From Cylicocyclus nassatus (Eukaryota; Nematoda; Chromadorea; Rhabditida; Strongylidae), in contig CATQJL010000001.1 in NCBI GenBank assembly GCA_958299035.1, forward strand, positions 6,936,284-7,000,283: a stretch of 64,000 bases of DNA. Reading direction: 5' to 3'. This document shows positions 23,201 to 36,500 of the stretch, piece by piece; the first letter of the stretch is position 1, and each line of letters begins with the position of its first letter. The notes beneath the pieces were generated by a model. That model saw nothing but the letters and a program-made list of their open reading frames with translations, was not told the DNA's origin and did not search any database. Both the position numbers and the translations under genes were made by a program.

Positions 23201-26200
23201 AGAACAAAAAAGAAATATTTGTGGGTCATAGAAAATAGTAGGCAAGTGTTGAAGGAGCTAACAACAGCTCATGGTAGCCTACAAATGTTAGGTTGTCCGG
23301 AAATTAATGTCCGTTTTGAGTTTCAACGGCAACAAGTCATAAATCTTTGATTCCTGAATAGCTTTCAAGGTACCATTTGATAGAGCAAAGCAAGCTCTAC
23401 AAGACGGCTTTCTTGCTTTAGCAAGAGCTCTGATCCACCTCGAGTTTCGAGCCAAAAAACTAAAAAGATTCAACTACCCGAAAAATCGAAAAAATTCATA
23501 ACTTAGTTCATAAGAATCCTGCAAAAATTCTAACTTGCTCACGTAAACACTATCCACATAAGACATATATGTACGCCGTTCGTATTTTTTCCTCTGTTAG
23601 AAATCGAAAAAACGAAAATGTTCATTCTTTTGCCAAAGTGATGCTGTGTCGTCCCCACATAGGTAGATGAGTACTACAGATCTGTAGAAGTAAATACGTA
23701 AATTTTCAGTTCTCTACAAGCTTTAGTTATCGAGAAATTTAAATTTTAGACCACCTGAATAATGAAAGCTATATTCGATATTTCTCGAGAACTAAAGCTT
23801 GTAGAGAGCTGAAAATTTACGTATGTACTTCTACAGATTTGTAGTACACATCTACTTATGTGGGGACGACACAGCATCACTTTGGCAAAAGAATGAATAT
23901 TTTCGTTTTTTCGATTTCTAACAGAGGAAAAAATACGGCAACGGCGTCATATATGTCTTATGTGGATAGTGTTTACGTGAGCAAGTTAGAATTTTTGTAG
24001 AATTCTTACAAACTGAATTATAAATTTTCTCGATTTTTTGGGTAGTTGTATCTTTTTAGTTTTTTGGCTCGAAACTCGAGGTGGATCAGAGCTCTTGCTA
24101 AAGCAAGAAGGCCATCTTGTAGAGCTTGCTTTGCTCTATCGAAGGGCACCTTGAAAGCTATTCAGGAATGAAAAGTGTATGACTTGTTGAGGTTAAAATT
24201 CAAAACGGACATTAATTTTCGGACAACCTAATATATTCGGCTGACTTTTCTAGCCTTTTAACAAACTTACCGCACGATGTCGTAAGAAATAATCTTAGGA
24301 AACTTATTAGCCTATGTATGAAAGGCTACAAATACATCAAGGTCCATGTCAGTCGTGTAACATATGTTAGCACAGACACGAACCAAGGCAGTCATTATCA
24401 AATTGAAGACGTGATGTATGTGATAGATTCTTTACTAGAATCTAGCTACTTATTTTTTGGTGGCGTCATTTATAGACAGATAAAAGGTATACCCCAAGGT
24501 GCTTCATGCAGCACGCAAATGGCAGATCTTACATTAGCATACATGGAATCTGAGTTCATGAAAAGGATAACAAGAACACTGAACAGTGGCGCTATCTTAT
24601 ATAATTTCACATATAGGTATATAGATGACATATTACACTTTTCTAACGATGCTTCAGAGTTTCAGCGAAGTTTGAAAGAAATATATTCTCCAGCTTTAGA
24701 TATAGAAAAGACCAACACTAGTTCAACGGAAGCAAATTTCCTTGACTTGAATGTACTAATCTGTGAAAACACGATAAAATTTAGCATGTACAATAAAACG
24801 GACGCATACAATTTCAAAGTTAATAGGTATCCACAATGGGATTCTAATATAGCAAGATATATTTTGTACAATACTTGTTTCAGAAATACTTAGAATATAT
24901 AGGAATTGCTCTGAAAACGCACAGTTCAAAGCAAGAATAATTGAACTTAGTAGTACGTCTAAAAGTAACGGATGGAAATTTGATATTTTTATAAATAGAC
25001 TTTATCGCATATTCCTCGACAGACCATTCAAATGCGTAAATATGGATTTGCTACATCTCTTCATTTTCCTCTTCTACATGCACTGCGCGAAACATGGAAT
25101 GCGGCTAATGCGCTCTGAAGTCATGGCGGGAGAAACTCGTTCGAAAGTGAGGTTGCAATCAATTTCTATCTCCCTTGTCTTACGTTTTGGATGTTACATT
25201 TGTTTGCTTCAAATTTGCCTTTATTTTTTTCCTTCTCTTTCCTGTCTTTTGTGTTTGAGAATTTGACTTAGGATTCCAATTTTGCTGAAATCTTTTGCTA
25301 TAATTTTGAGGCTCCCTTGGGAACTACTGATGAGGGGCACCAGGAAAGCTGCACTACCGGTATAGTTCTTAGCCCCGAAACCGGATAGTGTTCAAAAACT
25401 TGAAAGAATTCTACGACTGTTTTTGTATGTGTCTAGCATTTTATCTATCAAATGCACAAAACATTGTTATAGCCAAACTAATGTTTGCAGTAGTAAGTAA
25501 TGTCCTTGGAAACACCTCTTTGGCAAAGATTTATGTCGAATGAAGTTAAATTATATGAAATGTTGATTTGCGTCACCTAATAATGGGTTGACCCGAAAAT
25601 TCTGTCGCACTATTTTTGAGAATTCATAACTTATGATTTTCCCAGCCGATTTGTCTTTTACTTTGTTTGAAAGAGCAGATCATGCTCTTTATACTAGTGT
25701 CTTAGCAGCTTACTAATGTTCATCTATTGCGTGGATAGGAGGTACAAGGAAAGTACTTCTTCGAACATTCCGTGTAGGGTCATAACATCTGAAACTTGTT
25801 ATAAAAATCGGCAATAAAATAAAAATATTATAGGTTTTATTACATCTCTTTCTAATCGATCAAAGTCTGCGTTGATTAGACGCCCTTACCAAAAGCTATG
25901 ATTTTCAAGCAAGCAGTATAATACGGCAAATTTAATTCAATTTGGCATTTTTCTCAAATCCATAACTCTTCGTAGAGACGCTCAATCAGCACTAACTTTG
26001 CATAGTCAGAAAGAGCTGGTACTAGGACCTACAATAAAGAGTGCTTCAAGTTTTATTGCATGATCAACACAAATGATATTTCATATATTACTATTTTATA
26101 TAATATATATTATAATATAAGACGGAGTATATAAAAAACGTAAGTTGTCAAATTTTACAACAATTTTTAAATAAAAAAAATTTTGTCTAAAAACTGTTTC

Positions 26201-29200
26201 AAAATATACACAGGACTCATGAACTCTCCTTCCTTACTGAGGAGTTCCGGGGAGAGTTCTGAGCTCCTTTACTCCGTCTAAGGAAAGGAACGAAACGGAG
26301 TGTTCCAAAGAACCTTTTTTTCTTTTATTTCATAAATTTTATGACCCTATAGCGAAAACTCAAAATTTTAGTAGTCCTCTTCTACCGATTTCATCTATGC
26401 CATATATGATGATTGGTAAGCAGTTAAGACATCTTTGTAAGGAGAATGTGCTGTTTCAAACAAAAATAACAATCAAATCGGTTGGGAAAATCCGAAGTTA
26501 TGAATTTTTATGGTGGGATGGAAGTTTCGCCCGTCTAATATTTTGCTGCCTACAACTGCGTCGGCCCTCCAAAGAACAGCAAAGTACAGAAAATAATCGC
26601 CAATTAGCAAGCTTGGTCGCTTCCGCCTACCCCCCCCCCCTTTTTTTAGGGTTTCTGCTTACTACAGCGAGCTGCAGCGTGCGCCGGTGCAGTCACAGGG
26701 AATAGATGCCCATGCTACAGCAGCTCCACAGCTTATCGTTATTCCTCTGCAGAATTCCATATAATAGCTCTGTAATACATGATTCGTTATGACCAAAGCG
26801 ATAAGTTGGTCTGCGAAAATCTAGTCATTCTATGCGTAGTAATAGACAGAATAACAAGTCAAAGTCATTAATTGAAAGCTAACAGATGTAACTGAAAACT
26901 AACAGATGCGAGACGTTTGCTGAGATTGAGAACGCACTTACATTCAACCTCAATGAGGAATTACTGAATCTATGATGAGGAGACATAGAGAAAGGAGAAT
27001 GTTGACTCTAAACGAATATTCTCTAAGAGTACGAACGTGCACAGAGGATCATCATATTCTATAATAAAGCGCAGGCACCCCCATATGACGTCATCGGCGG
27101 CTGATGTAGGTCTGCCTGTGCCACGTTTGGGGGTTGTTTACTATCATGTTCCATGGTATCCCCCTTCCCCTCCCCCTCCCTTCATCTTACCCGGATACAA
27201 TTGCACTTATGATTCACACTGCCACGGTTTCGAACATTACCTTAACCTACCTTTCGCTTTAGGTTTCGAGTAATCTGCATTTCGTAATATAAATCACAAT
27301 GTATTGTACAAAACGTTTTTGTGACCAAGTGTTCCAAACGAGTTGCAGAAGAGTTTAGGCTAGCATGCGAAACAAATGGACTAATTCCAGTTCCGACGTA
27401 TGTAGATTGCACTGTTGATTCAATCGTAAGCTCAATTCGACTATGGGTTAAAACAGAGCAGATTTACTAATGGTATACTTAGTCGACTTACTCTTTCCGT
27501 GTACCTGGAGCGATCTATCGGCAGCGTAAAATAGATTCGAGTGAGTTGAGCAAAATGGCTGGCAGCGCAAAAAAGCAATGGAAGGCATAGAAATCAGATC
27601 TCTATATATATTAAGCAGAAAATCTCTGTGTTTGTGTGTTTGTACACATTTCACACAGTCATGAAGGATGAGCGGCGAAGCTCATCCTTCATGACTGTGG
27701 GGAATGATGATTTTGATCTGATGGTCATCAAGATATGGTAAGGACGGTAGGAAGTGAAACGATTCGAAATCAAATGAAGGGTTAATTTGCCACATTAGAG
27801 ATCAAGCACGATGGATTGGCTCCAGAACGGGGTGGAACCCGGGATGCCAGCTCGTTTTCTACATGCTTGCAGAATGATATCGGCAGATTAAGGTCATAAT
27901 AGTTTTGACGATTTTTACGTGACATCTTCGTACACCTTTTAAGAGTCTCCATTGGACTTTGGTTTGTCAACGCTGCCGCTATCGCTATAAAGTAAAGCGG
28001 GCTATATATTAAGTTGATTTTGAAGGGCTTTTTTCATTGACAACTTTTTTCCATCAAACTTTCTTCAAAACATTCATCTTATCATTAGAAAGGCCTTTTC
28101 ATATTTTATCTAAAGCCGAAGAGTGTATAGTACTATGTGAAGATCTTTGTTCATGAAAAGCATCGGAGTAAAAGAAGAACAGAACATTCTATTGAAACTT
28201 TTTTGACTACTATATTTATTCTGTATTTCTTTCCTAGTTTTAGTAAAAGCAGGATTCCGAATGGAGGGGTAAGGAAGGGGGAGGGAGGGAGAGAAATAAT
28301 GGCTTAGATCTTTGTTGGTGAGAAAGGGAATTACATGAACATAATGATGCTCACGGTGCTTTGGAGAGTAAAAGGGGTGAGGTACTATGGCCATGGATAG
28401 AAGAAGCCGAAAGAGAGTATGCAAGCATTTATTGGCACGTTTGCTAGAAAAAACTTTTGCACCAGAAGGAGCTCTTATTGCAGTACGATAGCATGCGTGT
28501 AGAGCTGTTCAATGAGCTAAAAAGCGGATGGGTTCCTTCTAAGTGATTCAAACGGTGGGGCTTAACTTATAACTAATCAGTGTCTTCTACATATATCTAT
28601 AGAGTGCAACTACAATGAAACCGGGGAACTTAGCACTAAGGGGTAAACGCAATCATGCCAACGTGGCGGGTTTGTGGGGTATTCTTACTTTTCTGTAGTT
28701 GCAGGGCACCCCAAAAATGTCTTTATCGTTTGATTCTCGATATCATCTTGCCCGATGTCTTAAACCAATCTCTGATCACCATACTGTACAGCTGGCTTGA
28801 ACTGAGATTTACAATTAGAGCCATTATCGGTTGCTGTTCGTTAGGAGAGTAATGATATTAACGCATAATGGCCTTTGCAAATCTGCTGCATGCCATAATT
28901 TTTTCGAAACTCTCAAAACGTGGTGGGCTTTTAGAAGCGAGGATTTCAGCATTCAACTTTGTGCACGTTTGAGCGTTTACATTGATCGGGGTTTTTTTCG
29001 AATTCTGAAAACACTCTTCTAGTGTACCTGGCATGAATTTCAAACAAATGTCGCTGTGCGCGATGCTTCAAATTCAGATTGACCCTAATTCCTTCAAAGC
29101 TACTTTCAGCTGTCTCGGATTTCAATAGGGCAAGTATTGTTCCTCAGCAGTGCAAAACGGTTATTAGAGTGTGCTGTAAACCTAAAGCGAATCAGTAAGA

Positions 29201-30549
29201 AGCCAGCCCTACAATATGGTGCCTAAAGATTGGCGAACATCGACGAGACGAATATCAACGAAAGGAGTGTAAACAATAGGAAGTTTTTTGGAACACGCTG
29301 TAGAGCCAAATGATCCTCATAGCGTAAGAATGCGTGACTTTCTGCGAATAAAACAATAGGAACAACTAATGAAAAAATTCCGGTCATTGAACCGGAATAT
29401 TTGCAGATTGCGAGAAAAGTATGGAAATTGGGATTTATTTATAACACTTTGACTCAAATTAGATCAAGTTTTCAAGGGCGAGGGTTGGTAACTTCGCGGG
29501 ATAAGTGAAAACTTTGGAGCATGGTCAGTTGAGTAAGTAGTGTGTAGAGAGAGGAGAACGTCTAGATAAAAAAACTGATAATAGGTTTTCAGCGCTGTTT
29601 GGTTAATTTGGAGAGTTTTGGAGGAGTAGGAAGTGGATTTTTCTTAGATAAAACATATGTGAGATCTTCAGTGAACTTTTTTGCCGAAGGGAAGGAGGCC
29701 AGAACGCAATGATTTCGACTTCTACATCTCAAGAAAGGAAACATTTTATTTGTTCAAAATTGCGAAATTCAAAAATGATTAGGGAGTCTTGGAAGTTAGA
29801 TTTCGTAACAGGAGAACGGGCACAACACTAATTGAAACCTTCTGTTTCAAGAGCTTCAAATGGAAAATTGTGAGGGCAAGTTCAGTGAAAATGGAAAATA
29901 AGTATCAGGGGCACGCTTACAAGTTGGGAGGGAGAAACTGGAAGTAGGTTCCGTAACGAAATTTTTTGCTGAAAAAATCCGCTGCTTCATTTGAATCTAA
30001 AAGCTGGAAAAGAATTCGGTCAATCCGCTGAAAGCGAATGAAATCCTATGGTGTCTTGGCCTGAAAACCAAAAGAGTTAGAAACCTTTGGAGATTTGTGC
30101 ACCTATTGCCTCGCACATTTTCGGATTCGAATAAGTCTACATAATTTATTAAGTCTGTAGAATCAAAGCTATAGGCGATTCGTGACACGCAAAGACTGGG
30201 CACCGTTGCGTCCGACCTAGATAGTTCTGCATGGGAGAGACAATGGTAAGAGAACCGAAAGAAGTTGATCAGAGAGACGCCGATATGTCCGCTGTCTTTG
30301 CGTGCTGTAAATCGCGTATATATACAATGCTTTTGGCTAGAAAAGACACGCTGCAAAACTCTGATAGTTTTGGTTTCAAACACACCCTACTTCACACACA
30401 CAGCCAGTTCAAAGTACTCTATATAAAGCGAGAGCACCCTGTGACGTCACATGGATGCGTTCTGCAGAACGATGTTTACCTAATTGGGCTTTCAACCACT
30501 AAAGTGCATTTGCCCCTTGAGGTGTCTTAATCTTATATATAAAGCTGAA

Positions 30550-30584
<35 letters not shown>

Positions 30585-33500
30585 ATGTCTGTCTGTATGT
30601 GTGTACGTATGTTCCGAATAGAAAATTCCATTTCTGAACCGATCGGGACCAAACTTGGCACACATACACTTCGGGCCCCGGCGGGTGTCATAGGCTACTT
30701 TTCGTATCGATCGATATCGATTTTATCGATTTTTTGCAAAATTTGAGCTACGGGGCTGGGAATTGGCACAGGGGGGTAAATGAGCATGGGGATTCCGAAT
30801 ACAATATTAGTTTTCAAAATCGTGCATTACTTTTATCGATTTTATCGATTTTTTTGCAAAGTTTGAGCTACGGGGCTGGGATTTGGCACAGGGGGGTAAT
30901 CGAGCATGCTGATCACCCCCGTGGGGGTGATCAGCATGCTCGATTACCCCCCTGCCAAATTCCAGCCCCCTAGCTCAAATTTTGCAAAAAATCGATAAAA
31001 TCGATAAAAGTAATGCACGGTTTCGAAAACTAATATTGTATTCGTAATCAGCATGCTCGATTACACCCCTCTGCCAACTCCCAGCCCCGTAGCACAAATT
31101 TTGCAAAAAATCGATAAGAACGACATCGATCGATAACGAAAAGTGGACTGTGACACCCGCCGGGGCCCGAAGGGTATGTGTGCCAAGTTTGGTCCGGATC
31201 GGTTAAGAAATGGAATTTTCTATTCGGAACATACGGCGGAGCCGGGTAAGCCAGCTAGTGTTTTCATAATGCAAACCGCTGACTTCTACACCAGTGTTGC
31301 TGATTTCTGTGCTGAGAAAGATGCTGTCGTTCACAACTAACTGGAGTCCAATAAAGTGCTCAAACTTACGAAACTAAGATTTTTTGGAGATTTTACTCAC
31401 CAAATTGAGGTGAAAGTATTTAGATGCGCTAGTACCGGCACCTCTACCAATAAAACGACCCCAAGGGGATATAGAAGTGAGAAAATTGCTCAAAATTTAC
31501 CTGCTGACCGCCCGTCCCGCCCAACATGCCTGAATCAAAGATAATAAGCCCCAGATCAGATTTTCTGTAGCGAGAAATGCAGAGAATTTATTAAAATAAA
31601 AGGTAATTTCCAATAACTCCTTTTTGTAATCTCATTTCGTACACAATACTTCTGATACCCACTTTAATACAGATAAACATGACGGACAGGCCCGCATCCT
31701 TTTAGAGCAATTCTCTTGTTTTTGAAACCAAATTTTGCATTGAATCCTGGGTGATCATTTAGTTAGAAGCCCAACCTTTGCACAGCATTGAGATCCCCTC
31801 CCCCCACACTTAATTCTGGGAACCTTGAGCAACACGTACAAGGAAGATAAAAAGTGATTTTTTTTTCACACGGGCAGACAGGCAGTTCCTGCATGATTTC
31901 GATTTTAAAAAAGCGCACACTTCCTGAAACTGAAAAAATAGCTCCAGATAACGAAGCGTTAAAAATATGAAAGGCTCTCCTTGCTAGAATGAGTAAACAA
32001 AGTTCGAAAACAGCGGACATCTTTGTTTTATCCTGTTCTGTGCAAGTAATTCTGAACATGTGGATATTGCTACGACAGAGATTCAGTTAATTGCATCCCA
32101 TTGGTCTCATCTGAAACTGATACCATCGTACATGTTATCTGGTTTAGATCAATTCCCAGTTCTCGGACGCCCATTTTTGAAAATGATTTTGAATGAAGAA
32201 AGTACAAAAGTTAGCGGGAATTTTTCGCAATAAAGGACAGGAGATGCTTTAGGAAGGAGGATCATCTATGATTTCTTTGAAGTGAATTGCTTATGATAGT
32301 TTGAAAGTGTTGTGAACTGACTCATCTCATAATCACTTCGGATAGTTTAAGCTGTCATCCATTCAGAAAAAAAGGAAATCATTCAGAAAAAAAGAGACAA
32401 GGGGAAGGGCAGTCATCAGGTTGAGAACGGTTCATCTGCGGTATTGGCCACAACCCCCTGGACTGTAGGACCACTTACTCGAGCGTTTCGACAGATTTAC
32501 TACCGACCCTGGGTCGGTAGTAAATCTGTCGAAACGCGCAGCTCAAACTCAGAGTTAACTCCGAGCTAACAGCACCTTTCAGGGACTATTAACACCTGCA
32601 TAAACAAACCAAATTGGAGAAAGGGTGATATGGCAGAATACCGCACAAGACACACTTTATTGCCAAGTATGGAAACACGGCGTAACTTGTTCCGCGCGAG
32701 ACGCTACGCGACGAAACGCGCAGCTGAGCTGCGCGTTAACTTTGAGTTTGGTGCGCGTTTCAGGCTCGCGGGAAACTCGTAGTCACGAATTTTGCCGAAA
32801 CTTCATACAGTGGGGTTATTTCGCATGTTGATCACGAATATGATAGTCGTTTTTCGCTACAGGGCCACAGAGCTGGATTAAGGTAGCTACACGGTAGTTG
32901 AGCGAAAATCACAAAATTGCCCGAAACTTGGTACAGTACGATTATTGTGGCACGCTGATCACAAATATGTTGTTCACTTGTGATTGCGGGTCCATTTAGC
33001 GAGCTTGCGGTAGCTAGACGATAACTGAGCGAAAATCACAAAATTCGCTGAAACTTGGTGTGGTGGGATTATTTGCTATGCTAATTATGAATATGCTAAT
33101 CATTTTGCATGAAAATGCAATTCATGGTTTTCGTCAGCCAGCGCAGTGCCGTACTCCACTTGAACTTCTCGGCAGCTGCGTGCGCTCTGAAATAAAAGCC
33201 ATAAGTAGGTCTCATCCTTATTTTCCAAAAACACATGCACCCTAAGTGGCCTTGTAGAACTACTCTTGATGGCACAAATGGCTAGCAGGCTAGTAGGCAG
33301 TAGGCTCTGCCTACTTGAATTTCATTGTCATTTTCGCATGACCTTTTCAACCATACAACTACCAGCATTGGGAAACTAATATACAATCCCAACCACCTTC
33401 TCTCCAGAAATGTAAATGTGACAGATTTTCGCAAGAGACTTTTTTTTACCGAAACTAAACCATGAACTATGCTTTTTGCTATTTTGTGATGTAGTTGTGA

Positions 33501-36500
33501 CGAACGCAAATTTTCATCGAATGAATGAATTCGAATAATATTTTCCGCAATTTATCAAACGAATGAATTGTTGAATTTTGAGAGACTTTCAAATGAACGA
33601 ATATAAGTCGATTTCCGATCTTTAATTAGCTGGGGATAATCAATTCTTTTAAGGTTGGGATTTTCTGAATAGAAGATGATATCGTAAGTGGGGGTTGAGA
33701 ATATGAAGGGAGAGTACGTATGGCAGTGGCGTACCCAGATTTCCGCTCGGGGGGGGGGACAAAAAAAATTCCGAATGACTTTTCGGACGCACTCCGTAAA
33801 TTTTTTTGGGATGCTTTCCAAAATTTTTGCGGCCCCCTGACTCTAGAATTTTAGGAAAAAAGGCGTGGCGGGAGCCGCGCCCCCGAAAAAATTTTTTTGC
33901 AAATCAAATTTGAAAATTTTTTTCCATATTAGGCACATAGATAGTAGAGCCCCAATATTCCCGTCACGTTAGTTTAGGTCTAATGTTTGCTTCTCTTTTC
34001 AGTCAATATAGCTTGTTGACTTGCTTCTAATCGAACAAAAAGTGAAACTATTTGATATTTTTTCGGAGTCATTGGACACTACCCGGAACCATTTGGGCAA
34101 GGTTGATCAATATTACTTCACCAACCGAGCCATGCTTTGCTTATTTTATTATTGCAAGAGCTTCTGCTGGCAAATGAGTTGGCATGATTGCCTTCTCCAC
34201 AGATAACAACTACCAAGTTTGATTCTTCCCGCTCATTTATGAATTACCCATTCATTACAACCTATTGCAATTCACTTAGAATCATTGCTCACCCTGGCTT
34301 CTGGTCTGGTGAAATCAAAAATTACAGCCACCATCAAACCAAGCCTTGGCTGTTTGTTAATCAGAATCATTTTGCTGGCAAAAGGGGGCATGGGTCCATC
34401 TCCATGAGTCACATTATTCTGTTCTGATAATTATAATCATGGAGCAGTCAAATACAAGCCTTGATCACACTTTTATCCAGATTGGACCTAAGCTACGTGA
34501 TGCCATAGTGTTGCGGTTAAAGTATGTCGATCTTTCTTGATGTTTTGACGTTCTTCTTCCTACCATTTCTATCCGAACGTCTTTTTTCTATTCTACTGGA
34601 TTTTTTGTTTTTATAGTTTACACTCAATGCATTATGATTGAAATGGCGCACTTATGTGCAATAAATATCAAATATCAAATATTACATCAATTATTTACAA
34701 GTAAAAACAATAATAAAAACAAATAAAAACAAATGAATTATCTAATTTCCGTTTCTTTCCTACCACTAGACGGAAATTAGACAAAGAATACGACCTTCCT
34801 CGGAAGTCATCAGTAGTGAGGGAAGGTCGTAAAATATAACCAAAAATAAATGAAAATAAACTAACCTTAACCTTATCGTACTTCCTTGTGATAATCTGGA
34901 ACAACCAAATTTTGAAAAAGAGCTATGTAGTAAGAAATGTGAAATATACAATGGAAAGAATTCGATTGGAAAGGAAAATAAAATAATCGAGGATGAAGAA
35001 AATCGTTTTCTGAAATTAAGAAAGATTGAGAGGTGGCGTAGAATAAAAATAAACAGAGTGATAAGAGAGATTCAAAGTCAAGTTCAAGTCAAATTCAAGT
35101 CCCTTGCACATTTTTATAACACATTTAGGTCATTTAAGTAACTTTCAAAACGCGACCCATTCTCAGCGGGGGAGGGGGGGGCGCCCCCCTCAGTATGCCA
35201 GTATGCCACTGACGTATAGGTATTCTAGTGAAGCCACTGTTTAGAGCGAAGAAGCATCATGCCCCTTGACGTGCCTGAACACGTAGGATGTAAGCAACGA
35301 GTACACATGGCGGCAGAATGGCGATGCTGCTGAGGTGCTCCGTGGCCTAGTAGTCTAGTAGTAGGAACTTCGCGCCGAGCAAAGGAAGTTCGACTTTCCG
35401 ACTTAGTCGGAGTGTTTTGCGATAAAGCGTGTAGTAGCTCCTCAACAACTATAGCGGCTCCGCAAGTAGCAGTACGATGCTCCGAGTAGTTTCAGAAACG
35501 AAACTCGGAGTTAACTCTGAGTTAACGCGCAGCATTAAACTCGGAGTTTTGGCCAGATTACTACCGGCCCTGGTCGAAAGGATGCGCCACACTTAACAGG
35601 ACATACATGCCAATAGTACAGTTCGGAAATTATTCCACGTTTTTGAAGCACCGCCGTTACACACAGATTTAGTTTATTTTCCTACAAGAACTTATCGCTC
35701 ATTAACTCGATTTTATTGACTTACAAGTCAAGTCTGCGTAGCGGCACTTTGGACTTGTCAATAAATCACGAAGCTGCAGTGACATGGGCATATTTTCGTT
35801 GCAAATTCAGCGACGCATACCGCAGGCTGCTGTGTCCTGCGGCAGTAGTTTGAAGGAACGCCAAAGTGTTATAACTTTCAATATTGAACACCAAAGTAGC
35901 TTGAACCTTATTCTGACTAGTTTCAAAAAAACGACATTGCACAGTTGGCAAGTTTCAAGTTACTGTCAAGATGAAATCCCGGACTAAATGTTCCATTAGC
36001 CAGATCTTTAAGCGAACTGTTGCGTAGTTTTTGATATAATTTTTGCAAGAGCCCACTTTTTGGTGAAAAAACTTATCTAATGAGCTACAAGTTTAGTCTG
36101 ACGTTAGAAACTCGAAGTCTTTTTCGGGATTTTGGGGGTATGTTATAAACCTTACAAGCTGGGGTCGCATCTATATTTTAGCCTGGTTCGCACAGCTTGC
36201 TTGCTTTGACTGCTTGAAGACCATGTAAAGCTTATTCTTACTTCGGAGTTGGGCTCTCCTCGGCAAACTGTTGGGCTATAAGCTCCGGTTTGTTTTTTGG
36301 AAATCTTTTGAGATCGTGGCTAGCAAACGAAGGGGCATGGGTACCATCTCTTTAGATTACAATTGGTTTAGATTCATATTCGTTGTGCAGTACTTGGCAG
36401 TATTCTTTGCACATTTAGCAATGCTCATGGAGTTTTGGGCTCTCCCCGGCAGGCCGGTGGGTGCTTACCCGCCGTCGCTTGCTTGTTTGAATACTTTAAG

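Noticed and set aside
27600..27990. A fourth intact Helitron starting CTATATATATTAAGCAG
   Set aside because: The 5' motif and a hairpin are suggestive, but no CTRR end next to T could be paired with it.
29997..30383. 128-aa minus-strand ORF
   Set aside because: No motif, no plausible start context, and lies in an intron of the opposite-strand gene.
30549..30746. ORF with SVCLSVCLSVC repeats
   Set aside because: Translation of the (TGTC)n tract in a Helitron, not a cysteine-rich peptide.
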